Shown here one piece after another: positions 54,653-62,818 of a stretch of DNA of 64,000 bases. The notes under the pieces were generated by a model, which worked only from the letters and a program-made list of their open reading frames with translations, was not told where the DNA came from and did not search any database. The DNA comes from Dolichospermum planctonicum (GTDB taxonomy: Bacteria; Cyanobacteriota; Cyanobacteriia; Cyanobacteriales; Nostocaceae), in assembly GCF_005402965.1 (NCBI RefSeq), contig NZ_BJCF01000008.1, forward strand, positions 1-64,000. The letters run 5' to 3'. Both the position numbers and the translations under genes were made by a program. How positions within the stretch are numbered: position 1 is the first letter of the stretch; each line of letters begins with the position of its first letter.

Positions 54653-55888
54653 ATGACCAATTCTTCATCCATACGCATACTTTTTGTGAGTCACACCTAC
54701 GTTGTCGGTATCAACCAGGGCAAATTGAATGCTATAGCTTCCCTCTCTTCAAGACGCTGTGCGAACTCCGTAGGCATTGCAGAAATTGATGATATTGAAG
54801 TAGGTCTTCTGACTCCAAGTAACTGGAAGGCTTTAGAATGGAATCGCCACATCCCCCTGGAAACACCCTACCCTCATATCCGCACCTACTCCGCTCCTGT
54901 TTTATTTAGTGGTCGTGGAGGCGCACATATCTATCCACCCTGGAAAATCTGGCAAGTGCTGAATGTTTTTCGCCCCGATATTGTCCAGGTTGAGGAGGAA
55001 GTATTTTCTCTATGTGCTTATCAATTTGCCCTCTGGAGTAGATTTACAGGTAAACCCCTGGTTATTTTTGGTTGGGAAAATATTGATCGGCAACTATCCC
55101 TTCCCCGTCGCTGGATCTGTCAATTTGTTCTTAATACTGCTAGTGCAATTATCTCAGGTAATCACGATGGGGCGGAAATTATGTGCCGTTGGGGTTACAA
55201 GGGTTTATTAACCGTGATGCCGCAAATGGGTATTGATCCTGAATTTTTTGCCCCTTGCCCACACCGGATCACTAGAGGCGATAGCGAAGCGCTGCTGCAA
55301 GCAGTTCGCCCATTCCAGATTGGATTTCTGGGACGATTAACCCACAGTAAGGGAATAGACCTGATTTTTGCTGCTGCTCACCAGTTGCGGGAACAGGGTT
55401 TCAACTTCCGCATCCTGATCTGTGGATCTGGTCAACATGAAGCGGAACTAAACCAGATATCCCAAGAACAAGAGGTGGCAGATTGGGTAATCTGGCAGGG
55501 CGCTGTCCGTCATGAACAAGCACCAGAGATGATTAGTCAGTTTGATGTCCTAGTGTTACCTTCCCGTACCACTCCTGAATGGAAAGAGCAATTTGGTCAC
55601 GTCCTAATTGAAGCTATGGCAATGGGAGTTCCCGTAGTTGGTTCTAACAGTGGGGAAATTCCCAATGTCATTGGACGAGAAGATTTAATTTTTCGAGAAG
55701 AAAATACTCAGGAATTGGCCGCCATATTAGCACGTCTGATTAGTGAACCCCAGTGGTGTCAAGAGATTAGTAATTATTGTATTCATCGCGTCAATCAACT
55801 TTACTCCCATGAACGGATTGCTTCTCGTCTAAATATTTTATGGCAGAAAGTATTGGGGCAAAAAAACAGTGAACTTGTTCTGAATTAA
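54653..55888 (+). CDS. Glycosyltransferase family 4 with two intragenic repeat insertions
   Basis: A 411-residue GT-B enzyme: the N-terminal VSHTYVVGINQGKLNAIA, the donor site IGFLGRLTHSKGID, and EQFGHVLIEAMAMGVPVVGSNSGEIP with the EX7E-type signature. Two in-frame segments look foreign: about residues 33-47 (SRRCANSVGIAEIDD) and about 204-219 (PHRITRGDSEALLQAV). Both are encoded by GC-rich palindrome-like DNA of the cyanobacterial repeat type (54751-54780, 55275-55309). The frame is intact. Activity is likely but untested. Confidence 0.85.
   Translation: MTNSSSIRILFVSHTYVVGINQGKLNAIASLSSRRCANSVGIAEIDDIEVGLLTPSNWKALEWNRHIPLETPYPHIRTYSAPVLFSGRGGAHIYPPWKIWQVLNVFRPDIVQVEEEVFSLCAYQFALWSRFTGKPLVIFGWENIDRQLSLPRRWICQFVLNTASAIISGNHDGAEIMCRWGYKGLLTVMPQMGIDPEFFAPCPHRITRGDSEALLQAVRPFQIGFLGRLTHSKGIDLIFAAAHQLREQGFNFRILICGSGQHEAELNQISQEQEVADWVIWQGAVRHEQAPEMISQFDVLVLPSRTTPEWKEQFGHVLIEAMAMGVPVVGSNSGEIPNVIGREDLIFREENTQELAAILARLISEPQWCQEISNYCIHRVNQLYSHERIASRLNILWQKVLGQKNSELVLN
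54751..54780 (+). repeat. In-frame repeat insertion 1 in a glycosyltransferase gene
   Basis: AAGACGCTGTGCGAACTCCG with flanks resembles the GACGCTNCGCGAAC palindromic repeat common in cyanobacteria. It encodes residues that look like extra sequence at a position where relatives run straight from AIAS to the IEVGLL strand. Confidence 0.5.
55275..55309 (+). repeat. In-frame repeat insertion 2 in a glycosyltransferase gene
   Basis: GAGGCGATAGCGAAGCGCTG and GCAAGCAGTTCGCC form an imperfect hairpin (GCGAA...TTCGC). They are of the same repeat class as the element at 54751. They sit just before the donor-site strand FQIGFLGRL. Confidence 0.5.
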
Positions 55889-55935
55889 GAGGTGAAATAA
55901 ATGCCACAGTATGTCTTTTGGGAGATAGATCATCA

Positions 55936-57090
55936 ATGCGGTTAGTGATCGTTCGTAGAGAAGCTGGTGTTGCCCTGAGTATGGATGTCTATGCTGACAA
56001 TTTAGTTGCCGAATTAAAAACAATCCGTCCAAATTGGGAAGTTGTCGAGGTTGCACCCCAACCTTGGAGCAAAAGCCAAGAAAACCTGTGGCACTCTGGC
56101 ACTGGTATCCGCAAGTTTTATGAACGCTATTGGCATCATCCCCAACAAGTTTGTCAGCTAGAAGGAGACATTTATCACATTATTGATCATACCAATGCTC
56201 ATGTTGCTTATTGGTTGAAAAAGAAAGGCAAACCTATTATTATTACCTGTCATGACTTAGTGCAGTTTGTCTATCCAGAAATTCTCAAAGGACAATCCCG
56301 TTTTCCCGCTTTCAGTATGGCATCCTGGCAATTTTCAGTTAAAGGAATGTGTTATGCTAATTGTGTCATTGCTGTTTCCTCAAATACAGCTAAGGATGTT
56401 CATAAAAGGCTGGATATTGAATTAGAGAAAATTTTGGTAGTTCCTAATGGAGTTGAAGCATCGTTTCAGCGATTACCATCAGAGGAAATAAAATATTTTC
56501 GGCAAAAATATCAGAGATCCCCTGAAGAAATCTGTTTACTTAATGTTGGTTCAACTCACCAAAGAAAGAACATTATTACTGTGTTGAAAGTGCTAAAAAC
56601 TCTAAAACAGAGCGGACTATCAGTGAGTCTTTGGCGTTGTGGTGGTAAATTCACACCCAAGCAAATAGACTTTATTAAAGAACATAATCTTGGGCAAGAT
56701 ATTCTGGATTTTGGTATTGCTGATAAAAACATTCTCATTCAACTTTACAATGCAGCCGATGTTCTCTTAGCACCATCACTTTATGAAGGTTTTGGTTTGA
56801 CAGTTATCGAGGCAATGGCGTGCGGATTGCCCGTAATTACTTCTAACGTTTCATCCATCCCAGAAGTAGCTGAGAATGCTGCTATCATGCTTAATCCCAT
56901 GGATATTAAAAGTATGGCTTCTGCTATCTATCATCTTCACATTAATCCTGTCTACCGCAAGCAATTAATAGATCAAGGGCTACTTAGATCAAAATCTTTA
57001 ACATGGAAAAGGACATCTGAACAAATAGCTTTAAATTATGAAAAAATAATTGGCTTTTTTCCGCAAAGGTTAACTGAAACAATTTTCTAA
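55936..57090 (+). CDS. Glycosyltransferase family 4
   Basis: A 384-residue GT-B enzyme starting at the ATG at 55936 (MRLVIVRREAGVALSMDVYADNL), with GGGAG 11 bp upstream. An in-frame TTG lies 18 bp earlier. It has DIYHIIDHTNAHVAYWLKKK and the acceptor-side loop CHDLVQFVYPE. The donor site is LYEGFGLTVIEAMACGLPVITSNVSSIPE, with an intact EX7E motif. It follows the previous gene by 47 bp. It probably uses a nucleotide sugar to extend the glycan. Confidence 0.9.
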   Translation: MRLVIVRREAGVALSMDVYADNLVAELKTIRPNWEVVEVAPQPWSKSQENLWHSGTGIRKFYERYWHHPQQVCQLEGDIYHIIDHTNAHVAYWLKKKGKPIIITCHDLVQFVYPEILKGQSRFPAFSMASWQFSVKGMCYANCVIAVSSNTAKDVHKRLDIELEKILVVPNGVEASFQRLPSEEIKYFRQKYQRSPEEICLLNVGSTHQRKNIITVLKVLKTLKQSGLSVSLWRCGGKFTPKQIDFIKEHNLGQDILDFGIADKNILIQLYNAADVLLAPSLYEGFGLTVIEAMACGLPVITSNVSSIPEVAENAAIMLNPMDIKSMASAIYHLHINPVYRKQLIDQGLLRSKSLTWKRTSEQIALNYEKIIGFFPQRLTETIF

Positions 57091-57220
57091 CTTTGTATTA
57101 CCAGTCTAGATAAAACTTAATGGGTCAGGTTTACATTTTTATCAATAAATTGACTGCATTTAAAGGTTATCAAAATAGCTGATTAGGATTATAAACAAAA
57201 TTAGGAGTAGAGATAATTTT

Positions 57221-57563
57221 ATGATGAAACTACCTAGACTAAAGATGGTTAACCGAGATGATTGGTTAGTGGATGCCTGTCGTAAAAAACGGGTATTACA
57301 TATTGGGTGTACTGATTACCCAATTACCACATACTTATGGTTTTTCAGGATATGAATATGTTCATCCTGATCATAGTGCTTATTATTCAGTCGCAACCTT
57401 GTCTTGCTTATTGTCTCGTTATGGACTAAATGCCAAAGAAATTTATATGTTTCAATGGCATAACCCAACAATCAAAAATAGGTTAGTAAATACATTCTTA
57501 TGGCCTATTTTGTACTTATCTGGAGGACGTTTATGTGATGAAATTGCCTTAGTTATTGACTAG
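57221..57563 (+). pseudogene. Frameshifted, deleted SAM methyltransferase
   Basis: From ATG 57221 the frame reads KKRVLHIGCTDYP, the SAM-binding start of a methyltransferase, then hits TGA at 57353. The next frame continues with GYEYVHPDHSAYYSVATLSC and a C-terminal tail ending at 57563 (CDEIALVID). The region between, about 100 residues, is missing. The gene therefore has an internal deletion whose junction is also out of frame. It lies between a GT4 gene and the Wzy-like gene. Confidence 0.68.
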
Positions 57564-57695
57564 TATTACCAACTGTCAAAATCTCAAATCCTGAAAATTG
57601 TATCAATGATTACTAGCCTGCCAAATATGGATTTATCAAATCATAAAATATATTTTCAAAAATCAGAAAATTAAGGTTCTGAGGTATTCAATATC

Positions 57696-59105
57696 ATGTA
57701 TTTGCAGTCACCTACAAGTAAGAAACAGAAAAAAAATGGAGTAATTGATAATACCAGCTTAATTATCTTGGCCTTTTCTGTAGTTTTTTACTCTCGCATT
57801 TTTTGTGCAATTACTCATGCTCCCTCAATTCTTAACCTTGCTCACTTCGTAGTTGTTCCCTTTGTTTTAGGAGTTATATTATTCACAAGTCGCTCAAAAG
57901 ATCACAAACAGATTGCAATTGCCTATTCTTTCTTATTGGGAATTTTCATTTTTCTCGTCGCAGTATTGGCTAGTGCTTTATGGAATAACACAGGCTTAAT
58001 TAATGCCATTGTCTCTTTCATGATGCTTTGCGAACCCTTCATTTTCCTCTTGTCCATCGCGTGTATTCCCATGTCGGCTAAATCTGTTACACGCATCAAA
58101 AATTGGTTGATCTGGTCTGTTTTAATTAACTTTGTTCTCGCTGCTGTCCAAAAACCCCTAATTGATGCCGGAAAACTCTATGCTAACGGATTTAATGGCA
58201 CCGATGGATGTGGTGGAGTCTTTTTCGTTTCCGGTGCGGGAAATTATGTATCGGCTTCGGTATCAGTTGTCTTTGCTCTTTACTTCTTCACTAATGAAAA
58301 AACTTTTCCATTATGGATGAGAATCGTGGCTATTATCGCCGCTTTCTGGCAGATTCTATTTTCTGACTCCAAACAAATTGTACTTGCTTATTTGATTGCC
58401 TGGGTTCTTTTAATCTTGGTGAATTCAAAGGATTTTGGTAAAACTATCAAACTTCTGAGTGCGATCGCTATCTTCGGATTTGGATTTGTTTGGTGTGTAC
58501 AAAACTTAGAGGCATTTGCCGCATTTACATCTTGGGCGCGACCGGAACTTTATGGAGCAGATGGTTATGCTTGGTATACAAAATTTTACTCAGTGCGTTC
58601 CATTTTATCTCATTACCAATCCCCTCTAGATTGGTTATTTGGTCTAGGTCCAGGGCATACTGTCAGCCGCCTTGGTGTATGGTTTCTTAAAGATTATTCG
58701 TCTATACTCGGACCACTAGGTGCTACCACCAATCCAATTGGTCGGGAAGGAATGGAATTTTGTGTTAGTTCTTGGCTTTGTTCTGGTTCAAGTCTCTTCA
58801 GCCCCATTTTTGGCTGGGCTGGAATATGGGGAGATTTAGGACTTTTGGGTCTAGGAGCATACCTATTCCTATCCTATTTAGCTTGGCAACACTTTCGTTT
58901 AAATGATTCTTTAAAAGTTACTTTACTGGCTGTTTTTGTCATGGGTTTTATTTTTACTCAAATGGAAGAACCAGGCTTCATGCTTTCTATCGCTTTTATT
59001 CTAGGACTAGCATGGCAAGAACGACAATTGAAGAAAAAAATACAGACAGTCAGGAGAGAGAAAGAATTTCCCAATTACCAATTACCAATTACCAATTCCC
59101 TATGA
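57696..59105 (+). CDS. O-antigen polymerase/ligase-like membrane protein
   Basis: A 469-residue polytopic protein with about 10-11 hydrophobic segments and a large loop after residue 270 (YTKFYSVRSILSHYQSPLDWLFGLGPG...), as in Wzy/WaaL-type proteins. It might polymerise repeat units or ligate glycan. Family membership is judged from topology and weak similarity, not from a strict motif. The last 10 codons (NYQLPITNSL) are encoded by a heptamer repeat (CAATTAC units), and the stop overlaps the next ATG (ATGA). Confidence 0.75.
   Translation: MYLQSPTSKKQKKNGVIDNTSLIILAFSVVFYSRIFCAITHAPSILNLAHFVVVPFVLGVILFTSRSKDHKQIAIAYSFLLGIFIFLVAVLASALWNNTGLINAIVSFMMLCEPFIFLLSIACIPMSAKSVTRIKNWLIWSVLINFVLAAVQKPLIDAGKLYANGFNGTDGCGGVFFVSGAGNYVSASVSVVFALYFFTNEKTFPLWMRIVAIIAAFWQILFSDSKQIVLAYLIAWVLLILVNSKDFGKTIKLLSAIAIFGFGFVWCVQNLEAFAAFTSWARPELYGADGYAWYTKFYSVRSILSHYQSPLDWLFGLGPGHTVSRLGVWFLKDYSSILGPLGATTNPIGREGMEFCVSSWLCSGSSLFSPIFGWAGIWGDLGLLGLGAYLFLSYLAWQHFRLNDSLKVTLLAVFVMGFIFTQMEEPGFMLSIAFILGLAWQERQLKKKIQTVRREKEFPNYQLPITNSL
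59072..59100. repeat. Heptameric repeat (CAATTAC type) at a coding 3' end
   Basis: Tandem CAATTAC units make up the last codons of the Wzy-like gene and lie directly before the ATG of the next gene. Elsewhere in the window this repeat type is intergenic. Confidence 0.8.
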
Positions 59106-60364
59106 AGATTTTAATGTCTGCTTACTCCTGTGAACCAGGTATGGGTTCTGAGCCTGGTGTGGGTTGGAATATTGCCCGCGAAGTTGCCAAATATCATGAA
59201 GTATGGGTACTTACCCGACCCGATGAGAGTCAGGATATTATTAACGCAGAATTGGCACGCCACCCCATTCCCAATCTTCACTTTGTTTACTTTACTCTCC
59301 CGTTCTGGCAGGATAGTAGACGCTGGGGACAGTCTGGGGGAATGCAGCTTCACTATTACCTCTGGCAAATTCAAGCCTATTTTGTCGCCCGTGACTTACA
59401 TCAGAAAATTGGCTTTGACTTGATCCACCATGTCACCTTTGTTAAGTATTCCAGTCCTTGCTTCCTGTCACTCCTACCCATTCCCCTGGTTTGGGGTCCT
59501 GTAGGCGGTGGAGAATCAGCACCAGCAAGCTTTTGGCAGGATTTTAGCTTAAATGGCAAAATTTATGAAATTGCTCGTAGTGTTGCTCGCCGGCTAGGAG
59601 AGCAAGACCCATTTGTCCGTCTTACTGCTCAAAGAAGTGCTGTAGTCCGAGCCACAACTAAGGATACAGCCCAGCGCCTCTATAAAATGGGTGTGAAGTA
59701 TATGCAGATTTTGCCGGAATCAGGGTTATCAGCAGCAGACATAGAGCATCTAAATCAATATGAAATCCCTAATGAGCCAATAGTGAAATTTATCAGTATG
59801 GGTAGACTGTTACACTGGAAAGGGTTTCATCTGGGACTACGTGCTTTTGCTCAAGCAAATCTACCAAATACAGAATACTGGATTGTGGGAGATGGACCAC
59901 AATGGCATCAACTCCAAACTTTAGCATCACATTTAGGAATTGCTAAAAAAGTTAAATTTTGGGGTAGGTTGCCCCGTGAAAAGGCTTTAGATTTGTTAAA
60001 GGACTGTCATCTACTAATTCATCCCAGCTTACATGATTCTGGCGGGTGGGTGTGTATGGAAGCAATGGCAGCGGGTCGTCCCGTTATCTGTCTAGATTTA
60101 GGCGGACCTGCTGTTCAAGTTACTGAGGAAACTGGCTTTAAGATTGCTGCTGATGAACCATATCAAACTGTCCGTGACTTAGCGGCCGCAATGATTTATT
60201 TAGTTCAAAATCCAGAACTCATAGTTAGTATGGGTCAGGCTGGCCGGAAATTAGTCAATGAAAACTACAGTTGGCAAGTTGTCGGAGAACGGTTGCACAA
60301 ACTTTATTTAGAGGTTGTCACCAGAAAAGTTTCAAAAAACTCAAGTTGGACTCAAGTTTTTTGA
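59102..60364 (+). CDS. Glycosyltransferase family 4
   Basis: A 420-residue GT-B enzyme. I start it at ATG 59102 (MKILMSAYSCEPGMGSEPGVGW), overlapping the previous stop as ATGA, since the frame upstream is repeat DNA. It has the N-terminal glycine-rich acceptor loop, then the donor site FISMGRLLHWKGFHLGLRAFA and HDSGGWVCMEAMAAGRPVICLDLGGP with EX7E. It probably transfers a hexose or deoxy-sugar in glycan assembly. The sugar cannot be deduced. Confidence 0.9.
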   Translation: MKILMSAYSCEPGMGSEPGVGWNIAREVAKYHEVWVLTRPDESQDIINAELARHPIPNLHFVYFTLPFWQDSRRWGQSGGMQLHYYLWQIQAYFVARDLHQKIGFDLIHHVTFVKYSSPCFLSLLPIPLVWGPVGGGESAPASFWQDFSLNGKIYEIARSVARRLGEQDPFVRLTAQRSAVVRATTKDTAQRLYKMGVKYMQILPESGLSAADIEHLNQYEIPNEPIVKFISMGRLLHWKGFHLGLRAFAQANLPNTEYWIVGDGPQWHQLQTLASHLGIAKKVKFWGRLPREKALDLLKDCHLLIHPSLHDSGGWVCMEAMAAGRPVICLDLGGPAVQVTEETGFKIAADEPYQTVRDLAAAMIYLVQNPELIVSMGQAGRKLVNENYSWQVVGERLHKLYLEVVTRKVSKNSSWTQVF

Positions 60365-60403
60365 AACTACTTTTAAGTAATTAATTTTTCGGACTTTGAC
60401 AAT

Positions 60404-61531
60404 ATGCACATACTAATTCCCGCTTTACATAGGCCTACAAAACCAACAGGTGTTTGCCGATATGCTGCAAATCTGGCTCAATGTCTGGCTGATAGTCCAG
60501 AGGTTAATAAAGTGACCTTAATTGTCGGAGTATGGCAAAAAGATTACTTTGAACTATTCTTTAATTCCCACAAAATTCAGTTAATTAGTATAGAGATTCA
60601 AAATAGTTCATTGGCAAGAAATCTCTGGTTTTTATTTGGTTTACCAAAATTAGCAAAACATTTTAGTCCTGATATTGTTCATTTATCATTCCCATTTCCT
60701 TTTATACGTCCACTTTTTTCTTGTCCTGTTGTTGCGACAATACACGATTTGTATCCTTATGAAAAACCAGAGGTTTTTGGATATCCAAATGTTATCTTTA
60801 ATCGGTTTTTTTTAAAACAATGTATAGAAAGTAGTGATAGTCTTAACTGTGTTTCTAAATCCACACTCAGCAGTCTTAAATCATACTTTCCAAATATTCA
60901 ATTAATCAAACCCATGAGTGTTATTTATAATTATGTAGATTTTAGTGCTGTTATTGCTGAACCACCTACTAAGTTAGATATTAGTAATAATGATTCTTTT
61001 TTGTTATGTGTTGCACAACACCGAAAAAACAAAAACATAGATTTGTTAATTCAAGCTTTTTATTTTTTGTATAAGAATGAATCTCTAAAAAATGATACCA
61101 AACTAATTATTGTTGGTAATACAGGACCAGAAACAGAGAGGTTTTTCAAGCTAATTCATGATCTCTCTCTTCAAGATCAGGTGATATTTATTCATGCAAT
61201 TAAAGATAACGAATTATGTTGGTTGTATCAAAAATGTCAACTTTTTATTGCTGCTTCCTCTCAGGAAGGATTTTGTTTGCCTTTAGCGGAAGCTCTATAC
61301 TTTTCTTGTCAGGTAGTTTGTTCTGATATTCCCATATTTAGAGAAATTTGTGGTTTTAACTGTTGTTATTTTGATCTTCAAGGTAATGCTGTTAAAAATC
61401 TCTCACAAGCCATTATTTCTACTTTAGAACTGCCTTTAAATAGAACTACTGATAATTTTCATTTTTCTAAATTAGATATAGCAGATCAATATCTAAAATT
61501 TTACAGTAACACTTATCGGCTCAACAAGTAG
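60404..61531 (+). CDS. Glycosyltransferase family 4
   Basis: A 375-residue GT-B enzyme with HRPTKPTGVCRYAANLAQ near the start, DIVHLSFPFPFIRP, and the donor site FLLCVAQHRKNKNIDLLIQAF. The C-terminal signature is SSQEGFCLPLAEALYFSCQVVCSDIPIFRE. It is the last plus-strand gene of the polysaccharide locus, followed by an 812-bp gap. It is more AT-rich in codon use than the preceding gene, judged by eye. Confidence 0.88.
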   Translation: MHILIPALHRPTKPTGVCRYAANLAQCLADSPEVNKVTLIVGVWQKDYFELFFNSHKIQLISIEIQNSSLARNLWFLFGLPKLAKHFSPDIVHLSFPFPFIRPLFSCPVVATIHDLYPYEKPEVFGYPNVIFNRFFLKQCIESSDSLNCVSKSTLSSLKSYFPNIQLIKPMSVIYNYVDFSAVIAEPPTKLDISNNDSFLLCVAQHRKNKNIDLLIQAFYFLYKNESLKNDTKLIIVGNTGPETERFFKLIHDLSLQDQVIFIHAIKDNELCWLYQKCQLFIAASSQEGFCLPLAEALYFSCQVVCSDIPIFREICGFNCCYFDLQGNAVKNLSQAIISTLELPLNRTTDNFHFSKLDIADQYLKFYSNTYRLNK

Positions 61532-61619
61532 CGGTAGTAGAGGAAAATAAGTGAAATAATGAATCCCTTAATTTTATTTTTTATATTATTTTTTATACTG
61601 CATAAAAATACATTTTTTT

Positions 61620-61703
61620 AGGACTTACGGACAAGTTACGGAATAAACGAACAGAGAACCCAGAGAAATGGGGGTTTAGGGAGAGATATTTTGCGTAAGT
61701 CCT
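61620..61703. mobile_element. 84-bp MITE-like element with AGGACTTACG ends
   Basis: Perfect 10-bp terminal inverted repeats AGGACTTACG (61620-61629) and CGTAAGTCCT (61694-61703). Their sequence resembles the AGGACTTACGCA ends of small elements and ISs in Nostocales. It contains no coding sequence. No clear target duplication. Confidence 0.55.
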
Positions 61704-61852
61704 GTTTTTATCAAAAATTTAAGTTTTAATACTTAATCATTAAACCCTTATTAAAAATAATTCTTGTAATTCTTGAAAAGGCTCATACTACATTGTGAAG
61801 TGCGGAATGTGGGTTTTTAGTCTAAAGTCCACTAACCACTATAAATAAAAAG

Positions 61853-61895
61853 AGAGTGGGAGAAGGCATACCAAAAGCCTAAAATCTCCCACTCT
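61853..61895 (-). terminator. Strong stem-loop AGAGTGGGAGA/TCTCCCACTCT, terminator-like on the minus strand
   Basis: A perfect 11-bp outer stem (61853-61863 with 61885-61895) plus an inner AGGC/GCCT pair. Read on the minus strand it is followed by CTTTTTATTTA, so it could terminate leftward transcripts. It may equally end the plus-strand locus, but no T-run follows on that side. Confidence 0.6.
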
Positions 61896-62009
61896 ACATT
61901 TACTGCTGTAGCGTTCAGGAATATATAAATACTGCCAGTTATTTAGGGGGGTTGATATAATAAAGACAGTATTTATAGGGGGTGAGTAGATTCCCATTGC
62001 AGTAAATGT
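61896..62009. other. Nested 114-bp stem-loop region
   Basis: The outer arms ACATTTACTGC (61896-61906) and GCAGTAAATGT (61999-62009) are perfect 11-bp complements. The inner arms TATAAATACTG (61924-61934) and CAGTATTTATA (61967-61977) are a second perfect 11-bp pair. It directly abuts the hairpin at 61853-61895. Candidate structured RNA or an old MITE. Confidence 0.5.
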
Positions 62010-62343
62010 CAAACCTGATTATTGTTATTATTTTTGAGCCAATAAATGCCAAATTAATTATCTACAAATCATTGTTATTTATGCTTAAAAAATGTTACCA
62101 TAAACTATGGTGTTGCCTAAAAAAAATCAATATGTAATAGCCTTTAATAACCACAACATTGAATTTCTTTATCTGGAATCAATGTAACTTAGGTAATTAA
62201 AACTTGGTTGCCAAGTTGGCACTTTCTCAAAAGTCTTATATTTTCAGGTTTTTAGCGGTGTGTTGAGATATATTCAACAAGTCTCTGACTGATTCCACAT
62301 TGGTAATGGGGGGTATGGGATTTTCTCAGGTGGCAAAAAAAAA

Positions 62344-62721
62344 TTATAGCGGATTTTTGCTGTCAGATGATGAAGAGGAGGAATTTCTGGATTTATGACG
62401 TTTTTGGGGGTGCAATTTTTGACTGTTGCGAGTGCGTTGAGTGGTTTTTTGTGTCTCTATTGAACTTTGAAGTGAGTAAAAAATTACAAAAGAACCCGCA
62501 GCACAACAAACAGCGATCGCTATTACCAACCATGGAGGGATAGAATTACTAGAATCGGAAAATGTGGCAATAGGGTATTTGTGAATAGATAAAAATGGGG
62601 CTTCTTCCTGTGCTTTCTGTGGCACATAGCCAACATAACTCAATTGCTGATAGGCAAAAATCGTCATTCCTATAGGAATGAGAAATAAGCTAAAGAACCA
62701 GATCCAAGGGTATTTTATCAC
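62344..62721 (-). CDS. Small two-helix membrane protein with basic Ser-rich tail
   Basis: A 125-residue protein with transmembrane segments at about 6-27 and 62-84. The C-terminal tail (about 91-125) is rich in Lys/Arg/Ser (TQRTRNSQKLHPQKRHKSRN, then SSSSSSDSKNPL). I recognise no family. It is 97 bp downstream of ddl on the same strand and may be co-transcribed. A low-complexity tail of this kind is likely disordered and cytoplasmic or periplasmic depending on topology. Confidence 0.6.
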   Translation of the reverse strand: MIKYPWIWFFSLFLIPIGMTIFAYQQLSYVGYVPQKAQEEAPFLSIHKYPIATFSDSSNSIPPWLVIAIAVCCAAGSFVIFYSLQSSIETQKTTQRTRNSQKLHPQKRHKSRNSSSSSSDSKNPL

Positions 62722-62818
62722 TATATTTCCTATAGTTTTTATCCATCACCTTAATCTTAATCACACAAATCATAGTCAAAACAAGAGGAAAATAAATATT
62801 TCCCCTTGCTAGTCTTTG

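Larger units (their letters stand above)
61532..62343. other. 812-bp intergenic region with a small IR element and strong stem-loops
   Basis: No supported coding sequence. Contents include an 84-bp inverted-repeat element (61620-61703), a terminator-like hairpin (61853-61895), and a nested long stem-loop (61896-62009). It separates the end of the polysaccharide locus from two minus-strand genes. Confidence 0.6.
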
